Shown here piece by piece: positions 17,443 to 25,767 of a DNA stretch of 64,000 bases. A program made the translations under genes and the position numbers. Every line of letters starts with the position of its first letter. Within the stretch, counting starts at the first letter, position 1. This DNA is from Neisseria sp. (GTDB lineage: Bacteria; Pseudomonadota; Gammaproteobacteria; Burkholderiales; Neisseriaceae): the NCBI GenBank assembly GCA_030538415.1, contig JAUNTY010000005.1:17570-81569 (forward strand), read 5' to 3'. The notes under the pieces are model-generated. The model saw nothing but the letters and a program-made list of their open reading frames with translations, was not told the DNA's origin and ran no database searches.

Positions 17443-18918
17443 ATGCTGGGATTACCAACAAAAATCTGGCTGGCGGTCTGTTTATTGGCCGCAGCCACGG
17501 CGCATGCCGATGAAGACGATACCCGCCTGCTGCTCGACCAGGCCGGACGGCAGGCGCAGCAATACCGCCAAAGCGGCTGGCTGGAAGCCGATACCGATGC
17601 CGACAAGCGCAGCATCACCATCGACGGCCAAACTTATGCCGTGGGCGACAGTGAAGAAGAATTGGCGCAAGGCATTTTCTACGCCCTGAATCTGCGCCAA
17701 TGGCACAAGGCGGCGCAATTTCTGCCGCGCTATCGCGCGCTGCCGCAGCACAAACCGCATCTGGCGCTGATGGCCGAGGGCTTGCTGGCGCGGCAAGAGG
17801 GCGATATTGCGGAGGCGCTGGCGAAGATGCAGGCGGCGCATCGGGCGGCGCCTGAGGATGTGCGCATCCGTTTGGAGCTGGCGCGGCTCTACACGGAAGA
17901 CAATCAAAACAAAGAAGCAGCGGCGGCTTTTGAAACGGTATTGGATGCCGAGATGCCGTCTGAGACCCGCGAAGTGGTGCAGGGCTATTTGAACAATATC
18001 CGCGAGCGCAGCCGCTGGCACGGCAACATCAGCGTGGGCGCGGGCTACAACAGCAATATCAACCAAGCCAACGGCAAAAGCGAATGCGTTGCCCGTTTTG
18101 AAGACCAATGCTTGATTCAACGCAATCTGCCTGAAGCGCAAAATTCGCCGTTTTGGCAATACAGCGCGGTGCTCACCAAAAAAACGCCGCTTTCCGGCCA
18201 TCACAGCCTGCTGCTGCGGCCGTTGGCCTACGGCACCAAATACCTGCGCGATGCCGAGCACTCGGGTGAGAAAGAAAGCCACAGCGAGCACACCGCCATG
18301 CTTTACGGCGGCTACAACTACACCGATGCCGGTGATGATTTCAGCCTGCTGCCATATGTAGAGCATTATTTCCGCAACGGCCACACCCAATATCGGGCAT
18401 TTGGCGCCGAGGCCGCGTGGGCGCGCAAGCTGGATGAAAAATGGTCGGCGAATGCGCGTGCGGAAGCCAAACGCTTTCATTATGCGGGCGGCCAGAAGAT
18501 GTATTTCGATGATTACAGCCAATACAGCGCGGGCGCGGGGGCGGGCTATGCGTTTGCACCGGGCGCGGGCGTGTTTGCCAATCTCGACCTGATTCGCAAG
18601 AAATACCCGCATGCGGTGTCGAGCAGCAAGGAATATGTGGCGCGGGCAGGCGCTTACAAGCTGTTTGAGCAGGGTTTTTACCTCAACGCGATGCTGATTT
18701 ACCGCTACAGCCGCTACGATGCCGAAAGTTTTATCGCAGGCGGCGCGCGCCGCAGCGACCGGCAAACGGTATGGCTGGCCGCCGTGGGCGCGCCGAAGTG
18801 GCAGTTTAAAAAGATTTATCCGGAATTGCGTTTCAAACATACGGTCAACCGCAGCAATTCGGATTACTACGCCTACCGTCAAAACGAAGTGACGCTGGGC
18901 TTGAAATACCGTTTTTAA
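17443..18918 (+). CDS. Slam-family outer-membrane translocon (DUF560, type XI secretion)
   Basis: From ATG 17443 the protein has 491 residues; the upstream frame extension only translates the Correia-like repeat. A signal peptide (cleavage after AHA, about residue 22) leads to a periplasmic TPR region (about 60-185, with ALAKMQAAHRAAPEDVRIRLELARLY). A C-terminal barrel of about 14 strands follows from RWHGNISVGAGYNSNINQA to the final VTLGLKYRF. This is the Slam/DUF560 design, which moves TbpB-like proteins to the cell surface or medium. Its likely client is the upstream secreted protein. The ribosome site is weak (ACGGAA). Confidence 0.9.
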   Translation: MLGLPTKIWLAVCLLAAATAHADEDDTRLLLDQAGRQAQQYRQSGWLEADTDADKRSITIDGQTYAVGDSEEELAQGIFYALNLRQWHKAAQFLPRYRALPQHKPHLALMAEGLLARQEGDIAEALAKMQAAHRAAPEDVRIRLELARLYTEDNQNKEAAAAFETVLDAEMPSETREVVQGYLNNIRERSRWHGNISVGAGYNSNINQANGKSECVARFEDQCLIQRNLPEAQNSPFWQYSAVLTKKTPLSGHHSLLLRPLAYGTKYLRDAEHSGEKESHSEHTAMLYGGYNYTDAGDDFSLLPYVEHYFRNGHTQYRAFGAEAAWARKLDEKWSANARAEAKRFHYAGGQKMYFDDYSQYSAGAGAGYAFAPGAGVFANLDLIRKKYPHAVSSSKEYVARAGAYKLFEQGFYLNAMLIYRYSRYDAESFIAGGARRSDRQTVWLAAVGAPKWQFKKIYPELRFKHTVNRSNSDYYAYRQNEVTLGLKYRF

Positions 18919-18952
18919 ACATCAGGCCGTCTGAAACCAACAGGAGAAGAAA

Positions 18953-19924
18953 ATGAACCGCAGATTGTTTTTGCAATATATGGGTGCCGCTTCGGCGGCT
19001 TGCTGTCTGCCGAATGCGTGGGCTGCCGAACAGGCGCTGACGCTTTACGGCGCGCCGGTGATGCCGACGCTGCTGCTGGCCGCGGCAGAGAAAAACGGGC
19101 AGGCGAAAAAGAGCAGGCCGTTTGCGGTGAAAACCTGGAAAAACGTTGACGTATTGCGGGCGGGGCTGGCCAACCGCTCCATGCAGGCGAGCATGGTGCC
19201 GAGCTATGTGGCGGCCAATCTGGCGGCGCGCGGGCAGGATGTGAAGCTGTTGAATGTGATGTCGTATGGTTTGCTGTATGTGGTGGGGCGCGAACGTGCG
19301 CTCGGCGGCGTGGCCGATTTGAGCGGCAAAACGCTGGCGATGCCGTTTAAAAACGATATGCCCGATTTGGTGTTGCAGGCTTTGTGCCGCAGCCTGCGCT
19401 TGGATTTTGCCAAAATCAAAGTGCAATACACCGCCACGCCGCCGGAGGCTTTGGCGCTGTTTTTGCAAAAGCGCGCCGATTATGCGCTGATGCCGGAGCC
19501 GATGGTCAGCATGGCCATGATGCGCGGCAAACAGATGGGGCAGAATGTGGTGCGTGCGCTGGATATCCAGAAGGCATGGCGGGAAACCATGAAGGCGACA
19601 AACGGCATCCCGCAGGCAGGCTTGCTGGTGAGCGGCGATTTTTACCGCAACAACGGCGCTTTCTTGCGCAGTTTGCAGGCTGATTTGCAGCAGGCGGTGG
19701 TTTGGAGCAAAGCCAACCCGCAGGCTGCCGCGGCCATCGGTGCAAATTATTTGGATGCGCCTGCTCCTGCTTTGGCGGCAGCCTTGCCGCATGCCAATCT
19801 GGCGGCGGTGTCGGCGCGGCAGGCGCAGCAGGATTTGATGCTGTTTTTCAAAACGCTGCATGCGCTCAATCCGCGCATCGTCGGCGGCAAGTTGCCGGAT
19901 GCATCTTTGTTTGCCGATATCTGA
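18953..19924 (+). CDS. ABC transporter substrate-binding protein, NMT1/SsuA/TauA type, Tat-exported
   Basis: AGGAGA precedes the ATG. The 323-residue protein starts NRRLFLQYM, a twin-arginine export motif, with cleavage near AWA (residue 23). The body is a two-lobe binding protein of the NrtA/SsuA/TauA superfamily, with segments such as NVDVLRAGLANRSMQASMVPSY and GVADLSGKTLAMPF. Family members bind nitrate, sulfonates, taurine or thiamine precursors, so the substrate cannot be named. Only 34 bases and one uptake sequence separate it from the Slam gene. Permease and ATPase follow directly. Confidence 0.8.
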   Translation: MNRRLFLQYMGAASAACCLPNAWAAEQALTLYGAPVMPTLLLAAAEKNGQAKKSRPFAVKTWKNVDVLRAGLANRSMQASMVPSYVAANLAARGQDVKLLNVMSYGLLYVVGRERALGGVADLSGKTLAMPFKNDMPDLVLQALCRSLRLDFAKIKVQYTATPPEALALFLQKRADYALMPEPMVSMAMMRGKQMGQNVVRALDIQKAWRETMKATNGIPQAGLLVSGDFYRNNGAFLRSLQADLQQAVVWSKANPQAAAAIGANYLDAPAPALAAALPHANLAAVSARQAQQDLMLFFKTLHALNPRIVGGKLPDASLFADI

Positions 19925-19941
19925 AAGAGGCCGTCTGAAAG

Positions 19942-20739
19942 ATGATTATCGAAGCAGGGCGCCCGTTGCGGCGCGGCCGGGCGGCGCAGGCGCTGTTTTA
20001 TTTGTGGGGCGGTTTTGCCTCGCTGGCAGCAGTGGCGGTATTTTGCGCGCTGTGGCAGCTGGCGGCCGATATGCTCGGCGAATTTGTGTTGCCCGGGCCG
20101 TTGCCGGTGTTGCGCCAAACAGGGGCGATTTTGCAGAATATCCGCGCCGCCGATATTCCGGTTACGCTTTATCGGGCGGGGCTGGGCATCTCTGTGGCGG
20201 TGGCCGCCGGGATTATGCTGGGTTTGTTGGCGGGTTTGTCGAAAACGCTGGGCATTTTCTGCCGCCCCTTAATCAGCATCTTGCTCGGCATGCCGCCGAT
20301 TATCTGGGTGGTGCTGGCGTTGTTTTGGTTCGGTATGGGCTCCACCGGCACGGTGTTTACGATTGTGATAACCGTGATACCGCTCACTTTCGCCGCCGCC
20401 ATGCGCGGCATGCTCACGGTAGACGATGGTTTGAAGGAAATGCTCGAAGCCTACCGCGTGGGCTGGCGCGGGCGCATCCGCCATCTTTATCTGCCGCATC
20501 TTTTGAATTATTTGCTTCCGTCGGTCAGCGTGGCGGCAGGCATGGGCGTGAAAATCGCCATCATGGCCGAGCTTTTGGGGGCAGACGACGGTATCGGCGC
20601 GCGCATTGCCGCCGCCCGCGCCATGCTCGACACGCAGGAAGTGTTGGCTTATGTGGTGGTGGTATTGATGGTGATTTTTGCAGTGGAATATCTGCTGATT
20701 GAGCCGTTGCGTATTTTACTGATGCCGTGGGAGTATTGA
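19942..20739 (+). CDS. ABC transporter permease, SsuC/TauC type
   Basis: A 265-residue membrane protein with six predicted helices. The permease EAA-like loop is near residues 165-190 (EMLEAYRVGWRGRIRHLYLPHLLNY in form), and the C-terminal NMT/TauC signature contains GMGVKIAIMAELLG. It starts 17 bases after the binding protein and ends one base before the ATPase GTG, so the three form one importer in one operon. Specificity lies in the binding protein and is unknown. Confidence 0.85.
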   Translation: MIIEAGRPLRRGRAAQALFYLWGGFASLAAVAVFCALWQLAADMLGEFVLPGPLPVLRQTGAILQNIRAADIPVTLYRAGLGISVAVAAGIMLGLLAGLSKTLGIFCRPLISILLGMPPIIWVVLALFWFGMGSTGTVFTIVITVIPLTFAAAMRGMLTVDDGLKEMLEAYRVGWRGRIRHLYLPHLLNYLLPSVSVAAGMGVKIAIMAELLGADDGIGARIAAARAMLDTQEVLAYVVVVLMVIFAVEYLLIEPLRILLMPWEY

Positions 20740-20740
20740 T

Positions 20741-21439
20741 GTGTTGACGATTGAGGGGCTGGATTGCAGCATCATGGGCGAAGAAATCGTGCACGGGTTT
20801 GATTTGAAATTGGCCGCAGGCGAGGTTGCCTGCCTTTACGGCCCTTCCGGCTGCGGCAAAACCACCATTCTGCGCGTGATTGCCGGGCTGGCCGATTACG
20901 ACGGCGGCCTCTTGCGCAACACCTTCGGGCACACGCATTATCTTTTCCAGGAGCACCGGCTGCTGCCGTGGCGCACTTTGTGGGAAAACGTGCTGCTGAC
21001 CACGCCCGCGCCCGAGCATGCAGACACGCAGGCAGAAGCGGCAGAAGTGTTGCAGCATTTGTTTTTGGATAAAAAAGATTGGCAGAAATACCCGCATGAG
21101 CTTTCGGGCGGTATGCGGCAGCGGGCGGCGCTGGCGCGGGCGCTTTTGGGCAAACCGGATTTGCTGCTGCTCGACGAGCCTTTTTCGGCGCTGGATTATG
21201 AATTGAAGTTGAAACTGTATGACTGGATTGGCGGCTATGTGGCGCGCGGCATGGCGGTGCTGATGGTGTCGCACGACCGTTTCGAGGCGCTGAAGCTGGC
21301 GCAGCGGATTTACCTGCTGGAGCAGAAACCGGCGCACAGCCGCGAAGTGGTCAGGCTGGATACGCCGTTGCGGGAGCGCGATGAAGCGTTTGTCCGCCAT
21401 TATCTGCAACAACCTTTTTGGCGGGCATGGCATGAATAA
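20741..21439 (+). CDS. ABC transporter ATP-binding protein, SsuB/TauB type
   Basis: The GTG start lies one base after the permease stop. The 232-residue ATPase has the Walker A motif GPSGCGKTT (residues 35-43), a Q-loop at FQEHRLLPW (about 69-77), the signature LSGGMRQRAALARAL (about 122-136), Walker B LLLLDEPF (about 142-149) and the H-switch MVSHD (about 176-180). All catalytic motifs are intact. Its last codons overlap the next gene (CATGAATAA), so NnrS translation is coupled to this transporter. Confidence 0.88.
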   Translation: MLTIEGLDCSIMGEEIVHGFDLKLAAGEVACLYGPSGCGKTTILRVIAGLADYDGGLLRNTFGHTHYLFQEHRLLPWRTLWENVLLTTPAPEHADTQAEAAEVLQHLFLDKKDWQKYPHELSGGMRQRAALARALLGKPDLLLLDEPFSALDYELKLKLYDWIGGYVARGMAVLMVSHDRFEALKLAQRIYLLEQKPAHSREVVRLDTPLRERDEAFVRHYLQQPFWRAWHE

Positions 21440-22598
21440 AGGTTTTTTCGGCAAACACGGCTTTTGGGCCTATCCGTTTCGCAGCTATTTTTTGCTGGCT
21501 GCGGCGGTGGTGCCGCTGGCGTCGCTGGCTTGGGCGCTGGCGGTGGCGGGTGCATGGCCGCTGCATGCCGCACCGCTGCACTTTCATGCTTATGCGTTTT
21601 TAAACGGCGTGGGCAGCGCGGCGTTTGCAGGTTTTTTGTTTACGGCGATTCCGGAATGGACGCACGATGCGCGCAACCTGAGCCGCCATGCGAAAGCCAC
21701 GCTGCTGCTGTGGCTGGCGGCAGCGGGGGCGGCATTGGTTTCTTTGCAATTTTCGGCCTGGCTGATGTTGGTTTTTTGGCTGTATCTGTTGTGGTTTGTG
21801 GGCACGGTAAGCTGGCAGGCGCGGGATAGCCGCCAGCTGAGCGTGGTGTTGATGCTGTTGGCAGTGGCGGCGTTGGATGCGGGCTTTGCGCTGAGCGGCG
21901 ACATGCTTTGGCTCAGGCAGATGGCGCATGTGTTCATCATCGGGATATTGCTGATTACGTTTCGCATCGGCCGCGCCATCGGCCAAAAAGCGTTGCAACA
22001 GGGCGGGCGGCAGGATTGCAGTTTTATGCCCAACCCTTTTTACCGCAACCTTTCGGTGTGCATGCTTTACGGCTATGTGGCGGCGGGCTTGCTGCTGCCG
22101 CAGGGGGCGGTGCAGGCTTGGTTGAGCCTGGCGGTGGGGCTGGCGGTGATTGGCAGGCTGCGCGACTGGCACTATGCGGTGTTGCTGAAGCAATATTATA
22201 TCCGCTGGTATTACCTGACCCTGTTGGCCGTCGGTGCCGGTTATGTTTGGCAGGGCGCGGCGGTGATTGCGGGAGACGGCAATCCTCTGCCTGCTTTTCA
22301 TTTAATCATGATTGGCGGCTATCTGCTGATGCTGATGCAGGTGTTCGGCATTGCCGGTGCGGTGCACAGCAGCTTGCCGCTGCATTATCCGAAAAGCAAC
22401 CGCATCAGCCAGATGCTGATTGCGGCGGCTGCGCTGAGCCGCAGTGCGGCAGTGGCGGGCGGGGCGGATTATGCACTGTTTGCGCTGTGGCTGCCGGGGA
22501 TTTTGCTGTGGCTGGCATTTTGGCTGTATATCCCGGTTTACTGGCAAATTTTTACCAACCATCCGCCGTTGGCAGTCAAGCCTGCGCGCAAGCGCTGA
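21432..22598 (+). CDS. nnrS: NnrS family heme/copper membrane protein
   Basis: The ATG at 21432 overlaps the ATPase stop; 388 residues. About twelve transmembrane helices, with the family hallmarks YPFRSYF near residue 11, LHFHAYAFLNG (about 45-55), FTAIPEWT (about 65-72) and HVFIIGILLITFRIGRAI (about 160-177). NnrS proteins carry heme and copper and relieve nitric-oxide stress in denitrifiers and pathogens. Coupled expression with an ABC importer and a NarX-like sensor points to nitrogen-oxide physiology; the importer's role in that is inference. Confidence 0.88.
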   Translation: MNKGFFGKHGFWAYPFRSYFLLAAAVVPLASLAWALAVAGAWPLHAAPLHFHAYAFLNGVGSAAFAGFLFTAIPEWTHDARNLSRHAKATLLLWLAAAGAALVSLQFSAWLMLVFWLYLLWFVGTVSWQARDSRQLSVVLMLLAVAALDAGFALSGDMLWLRQMAHVFIIGILLITFRIGRAIGQKALQQGGRQDCSFMPNPFYRNLSVCMLYGYVAAGLLLPQGAVQAWLSLAVGLAVIGRLRDWHYAVLLKQYYIRWYYLTLLAVGAGYVWQGAAVIAGDGNPLPAFHLIMIGGYLLMLMQVFGIAGAVHSSLPLHYPKSNRISQMLIAAAALSRSAAVAGGADYALFALWLPGILLWLAFWLYIPVYWQIFTNHPPLAVKPARKR

Positions 22599-22631
22599 TT
22601 GTTTCAGACGGCCTATGAAAGAGAGCGTAAC

Positions 22632-23078
22632 ATGAGCTACTATCCCATTGCCCTGACCCTGCATTTGTTTGCCGCGTTGATGTTTGTCGGCACGGTGTTT
22701 TTTGAAGTGTTGATTTTGGAAGGCGTGCGCAAAAGAGTGTCGCCGCGTTTTATGGAAGCGGTGGAAAGCGCCGTAGGCAACCGCGCCAAAACAGTGATGC
22801 CTTGGGCTTTGCTGGTATTGTATGGCGCGGGGATTGCCATGGTGGCAATGCGCTATTGGCCGCAGCTCTCCCACCCTTTGGATTCCAGTTTCGGCACCAT
22901 GCTGGCCTTGAAAATCCTGTTGGCCTTGAGCGTGTTCGGCCATTTTTGCACGGCGATGTATTTGCGCAGCCGCGGCAACTTGAAAAGTATTTATTTCAAA
23001 CGCATCCATTTGAGCGTGTTTATTCATATGGTGCTGATTGTGATTTTGGCCAAAGCTATGTTTTTCTGGACGTGGTAG
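22632..23078 (+). CDS. CopD-like four-helix membrane protein
   Basis: A 148-residue integral membrane protein with four helices (about 5-25, 55-75, 90-108, 122-142). Histidines at the ends of helices (TLHLFAALMFVGTVFFEV; FGHFCTAMYL; HLSVFIHMVL) are the pattern of the CopD/DUF2269 superfamily, where such His pairs may bind heme or copper. It lies 33 bases after nnrS and 11 bases before the kinase gene, inside the same operon. Which metal it handles is not shown. Confidence 0.7.
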   Translation: MSYYPIALTLHLFAALMFVGTVFFEVLILEGVRKRVSPRFMEAVESAVGNRAKTVMPWALLVLYGAGIAMVAMRYWPQLSHPLDSSFGTMLALKILLALSVFGHFCTAMYLRSRGNLKSIYFKRIHLSVFIHMVLIVILAKAMFFWTW

Positions 23079-23089
23079 GTAAAACGGAT

Positions 23090-24934
23090 ATGCGCAAACA
23101 GCGTTCAGACGGCCTTTTCTTCCATAAACGCAGGTTCAGGAGCCTGTCGCACAAGCTTTTGGCGGCAATTGCGTTATGGGCGGCGTGTTTTATGCTGTTT
23201 ATCGCGCTGACGGTATTGATGACCTGGCGGTTGGAAGACCGCGGCGTGGCCATCAATGAAGCAGGGCGTTTGAACAGCCAGATTTACCGGCTGGCGGCCT
23301 TGTCCGACCAAAAGGGCGACAGCGGCAGCCAGCTTGCATCAATCAGGCATACGCTGGTTTCGCTGGCGCGGCACGACAGCGCTTTTTGCTGCAGTGATGG
23401 CGATACGGCATCATCGTCCATCGGCCGCATCAGGGCGGCTGCGGATAGGTTTGCCGCCGATGTTGAAAAGCAGGCTGCGGGCATACCGGCTACGCCGCCG
23501 TTACTGCAACAGGCCGATAGCTTGCACAAACTGATTGAAAACTATGCGCAAGCACTCGAATATGAAAACACCCGCAGCATAGGCCTGTTGCGCTGGGTGC
23601 GCATGGCATTGGCGGCATTGATTCTGGGCTCGGCGGCGGCATGTTTCGTGATGTTGCGCAAAACGGTATTGCAGCCTTTGGCCATGTTGCACGGGGCGAT
23701 TGAGCGGATTACACATGGCAACCTCAATACGCGGCTGGCGTTGAAATCACGGGATGAATTCGAAGTGGTTTCAGACGGCTTCAACCAGATGTCGGCCAAT
23801 TTGCAGGATATGTATACGCACCTTGAAGATAAAGTGGCGCGCAAAACCGCAGAGCTCTCGCGCCAGAACCATGAATGGGAGACACTCTACCAAATCACTT
23901 CGTTCCTGCATACCCATGATTTCAGCGAGCAGGTGCAAGAAGCTTTTCTGACACGCATTCTGACGCTGGTGGGTTTGAAGGCAGGCGGTCTTTTCTGGTG
24001 CACGGAAAACTGTTTTTACGCCGGGGCGCGGCATGGGTTGGATGAAAACCAAAACCGGGCATTGCTGGAGCAACTTGTCAATTATCAGGAAAATCAATCG
24101 GATGAAGTGGATTATATTTATTTGGCGCAACCCGACGGCACCGATTGTCGCATGATGCTGATTCCGGTGCGCTCGCTGGGCGGGCTGCGTGGAGTCATGG
24201 TTTTGCAAACCAACGGCCACGAACCGGCGCCTGCCGATGAGCGCCTGCTCGGCTTGCTGTGCACGCAATTGGGTATCGCGCAGGAAAATGCCGACCTGAT
24301 TGAATTGAAGCGGCAGCATGCGGTGCTGGAAGAGCGCAATATGATTGCGCAAGGGCTACACGACAGCTTGGCGCAATCGTTGTCGTTTTTGAATATCCGC
24401 TTTCAAATGTTGCGCAAAAATCAGCAGTTGCAACAAGACGGCTCCTTGCAAAACAACCTGGCGCTGATTCAGGACGGCATCGAATACTGCTATGAAGATG
24501 TGCGCGAATTGCTGAATAATTTCCGCACCCGGCCGGTGCAGGGAGATTTTACCGAGGCCGTGAGCACCGTAGTTTCGCGCTATCGCAAGCAGATGGGCAT
24601 TGATGTGGATTTTTATCTTTTGAGCGATAAATTGCATTTGAGTGCAGAGCAGCAAATACAGATTCTGTTTATTTTGCAGGAAGCTTTGTCAAATATCCGC
24701 AAACATGCGCTTGCCCGCCATGTAGACGTGGTGTTGGACGACGGAGATGATTTCTGCATGACGATTACCGACGACGGTTGCGGTTTCGATACAGACAAAA
24801 ACGTGCAAAGCGGCCATATCGGGCTCTCGGTGATGCGCGAGCGGGCGGAGAAAATCGAGGCCGAGATTAACATCGACTCACAGCTTGGGCAGGGCACGCG
24901 CATCAGCCTGAAATTGGCGGCAGACAAAAGGTAG
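23090..24934 (+). CDS. NarX-type sensor histidine kinase
   Basis: ATG 23090 lies 11 bases after the CopD-like gene; 614 residues. Two transmembrane helices (about 24-46 and 170-190) bracket a periplasmic sensor whose first part, AINEAGRLNSQIYRLA, is like the nitrate-sensing P-box of NarX/NarQ. HAMP (about 192-245), a GAF-like domain (about 260-405), the HisKA_3 region with ERNMIAQGLHDSLAQSLSF (about 415-433; phosphorylated His in LHD) and a HATPase (NIRKH, DDGCGF, GHIGLSVMRERA) follow. The P-box differs from E. coli (LNSQ for LRMQ), so the ligand could be nitrate, nitrite or another. It pairs with the next gene. Confidence 0.87.
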   Translation: MRKQRSDGLFFHKRRFRSLSHKLLAAIALWAACFMLFIALTVLMTWRLEDRGVAINEAGRLNSQIYRLAALSDQKGDSGSQLASIRHTLVSLARHDSAFCCSDGDTASSSIGRIRAAADRFAADVEKQAAGIPATPPLLQQADSLHKLIENYAQALEYENTRSIGLLRWVRMALAALILGSAAACFVMLRKTVLQPLAMLHGAIERITHGNLNTRLALKSRDEFEVVSDGFNQMSANLQDMYTHLEDKVARKTAELSRQNHEWETLYQITSFLHTHDFSEQVQEAFLTRILTLVGLKAGGLFWCTENCFYAGARHGLDENQNRALLEQLVNYQENQSDEVDYIYLAQPDGTDCRMMLIPVRSLGGLRGVMVLQTNGHEPAPADERLLGLLCTQLGIAQENADLIELKRQHAVLEERNMIAQGLHDSLAQSLSFLNIRFQMLRKNQQLQQDGSLQNNLALIQDGIEYCYEDVRELLNNFRTRPVQGDFTEAVSTVVSRYRKQMGIDVDFYLLSDKLHLSAEQQIQILFILQEALSNIRKHALARHVDVVLDDGDDFCMTITDDGCGFDTDKNVQSGHIGLSVMRERAEKIEAEINIDSQLGQGTRISLKLAADKR

Positions 24935-24938
24935 AAAC

Positions 24939-25598
24939 ATGGCAGAAGAGCCCGTAAAAATATTATTGGTAGACGACCACCCCCTGTTTCGGCGCGGGTT
25001 GCGGTTTTTATTGTCGCAAGAATACTGCTTTGACGTGGTGGCCGAAGCCACAGACGGGCTGGAGGGTGTGAAGCTTGCCCGCTACCACAAGCCGGATATT
25101 GTGCTGTTGGATTTGGATATGCCGCTGATGAGCGGCGCGGAGGCTTTGGCGCAAATGCTCGACAACCGCCCCGATTTGCCGGTATTGATACTTACGGTTT
25201 CGGAAAATGCAGAAAATCTGCAAAAATGCCTGAATTTAGGCGCACGCGGATATATTCTGAAAAATGCGGATACTGATTTTCTGGTTGGCGCGATTCGGGC
25301 AGCAATGAGCGGCAGCACAACCGTATCGGATGAAATGCTGCAAAAGCAGCAGCGGCAAACGGCGCAACGGCAAAAAACACAAACTGCACTTGAAGCGCTT
25401 ACCGCGCGTGAAAAAGAAGTGTTGCAGTATATTGCTGCCGGTATGGGTAATAAAATGATTGCCGATGAAATGAAGGTATCGGAAAACACAGTTAAAGTGC
25501 ATGTGCAGAATATTCTGAAAAAACTGGGCTTGCACAGCAGGGTGCAAGCGGCAGTATTCTCAGGCACTTTGCAGCAGGATGATTTTCAGGAATCGTAG
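24939..25598 (+). CDS. NarL/NarP-type response regulator
   Basis: A 219-residue regulator. The receiver domain has DDH (residues 12-14), phosphoacceptor Asp in LLDLDMP (about residue 59), a conserved Thr in ILTVSEN and a Lys in YILKNADTDF. A LuxR-type helix-turn-helix (about 150-215) carries LTAREKEVLQYIAAGMGNKMIA and SENTVKVHVQNILKKL. It starts four bases after the kinase stop, so the pair is one translational unit. It probably controls its own operon and other nitrogen-oxide or fermentative genes. Confidence 0.88.
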   Translation: MAEEPVKILLVDDHPLFRRGLRFLLSQEYCFDVVAEATDGLEGVKLARYHKPDIVLLDLDMPLMSGAEALAQMLDNRPDLPVLILTVSENAENLQKCLNLGARGYILKNADTDFLVGAIRAAMSGSTTVSDEMLQKQQRQTAQRQKTQTALEALTAREKEVLQYIAAGMGNKMIADEMKVSENTVKVHVQNILKKLGLHSRVQAAVFSGTLQQDDFQES

Positions 25599-25714
25599 CG
25601 GCGGAATGAAAAAAGCAGAGTGGCCACTCTGCTTTTTTCAGACGGCCTATGTTTCACTATGTTTCAGACGACCTAGACGGCCAGATTCTGGCATAAATTC
25701 AATTTTGCAAAAAC

Positions 25715-25752
25715 ATCAGGCCGTCTGAAACTTTTGTTCAGACGGCCTGATG
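25715..25752. terminator. Bidirectional uptake-sequence terminator between narL-type gene and leuB
   Basis: CATCAGGCCGTCTGAA and TTCAGACGGCCTGATG flank ACTTTTG. It lies between two convergent genes and can serve both. A single extra uptake sequence sits at 25638. Confidence 0.65.
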
Positions 25753-25767
25753 GTTTTGGCCACGGAT

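Noticed and set aside
17482..18882. A 466-codon open frame opposite the Slam gene
   Set aside because: Composition (Ala/Arg/His/Val) and exact overlap with the well-supported Slam gene show it is a shadow.
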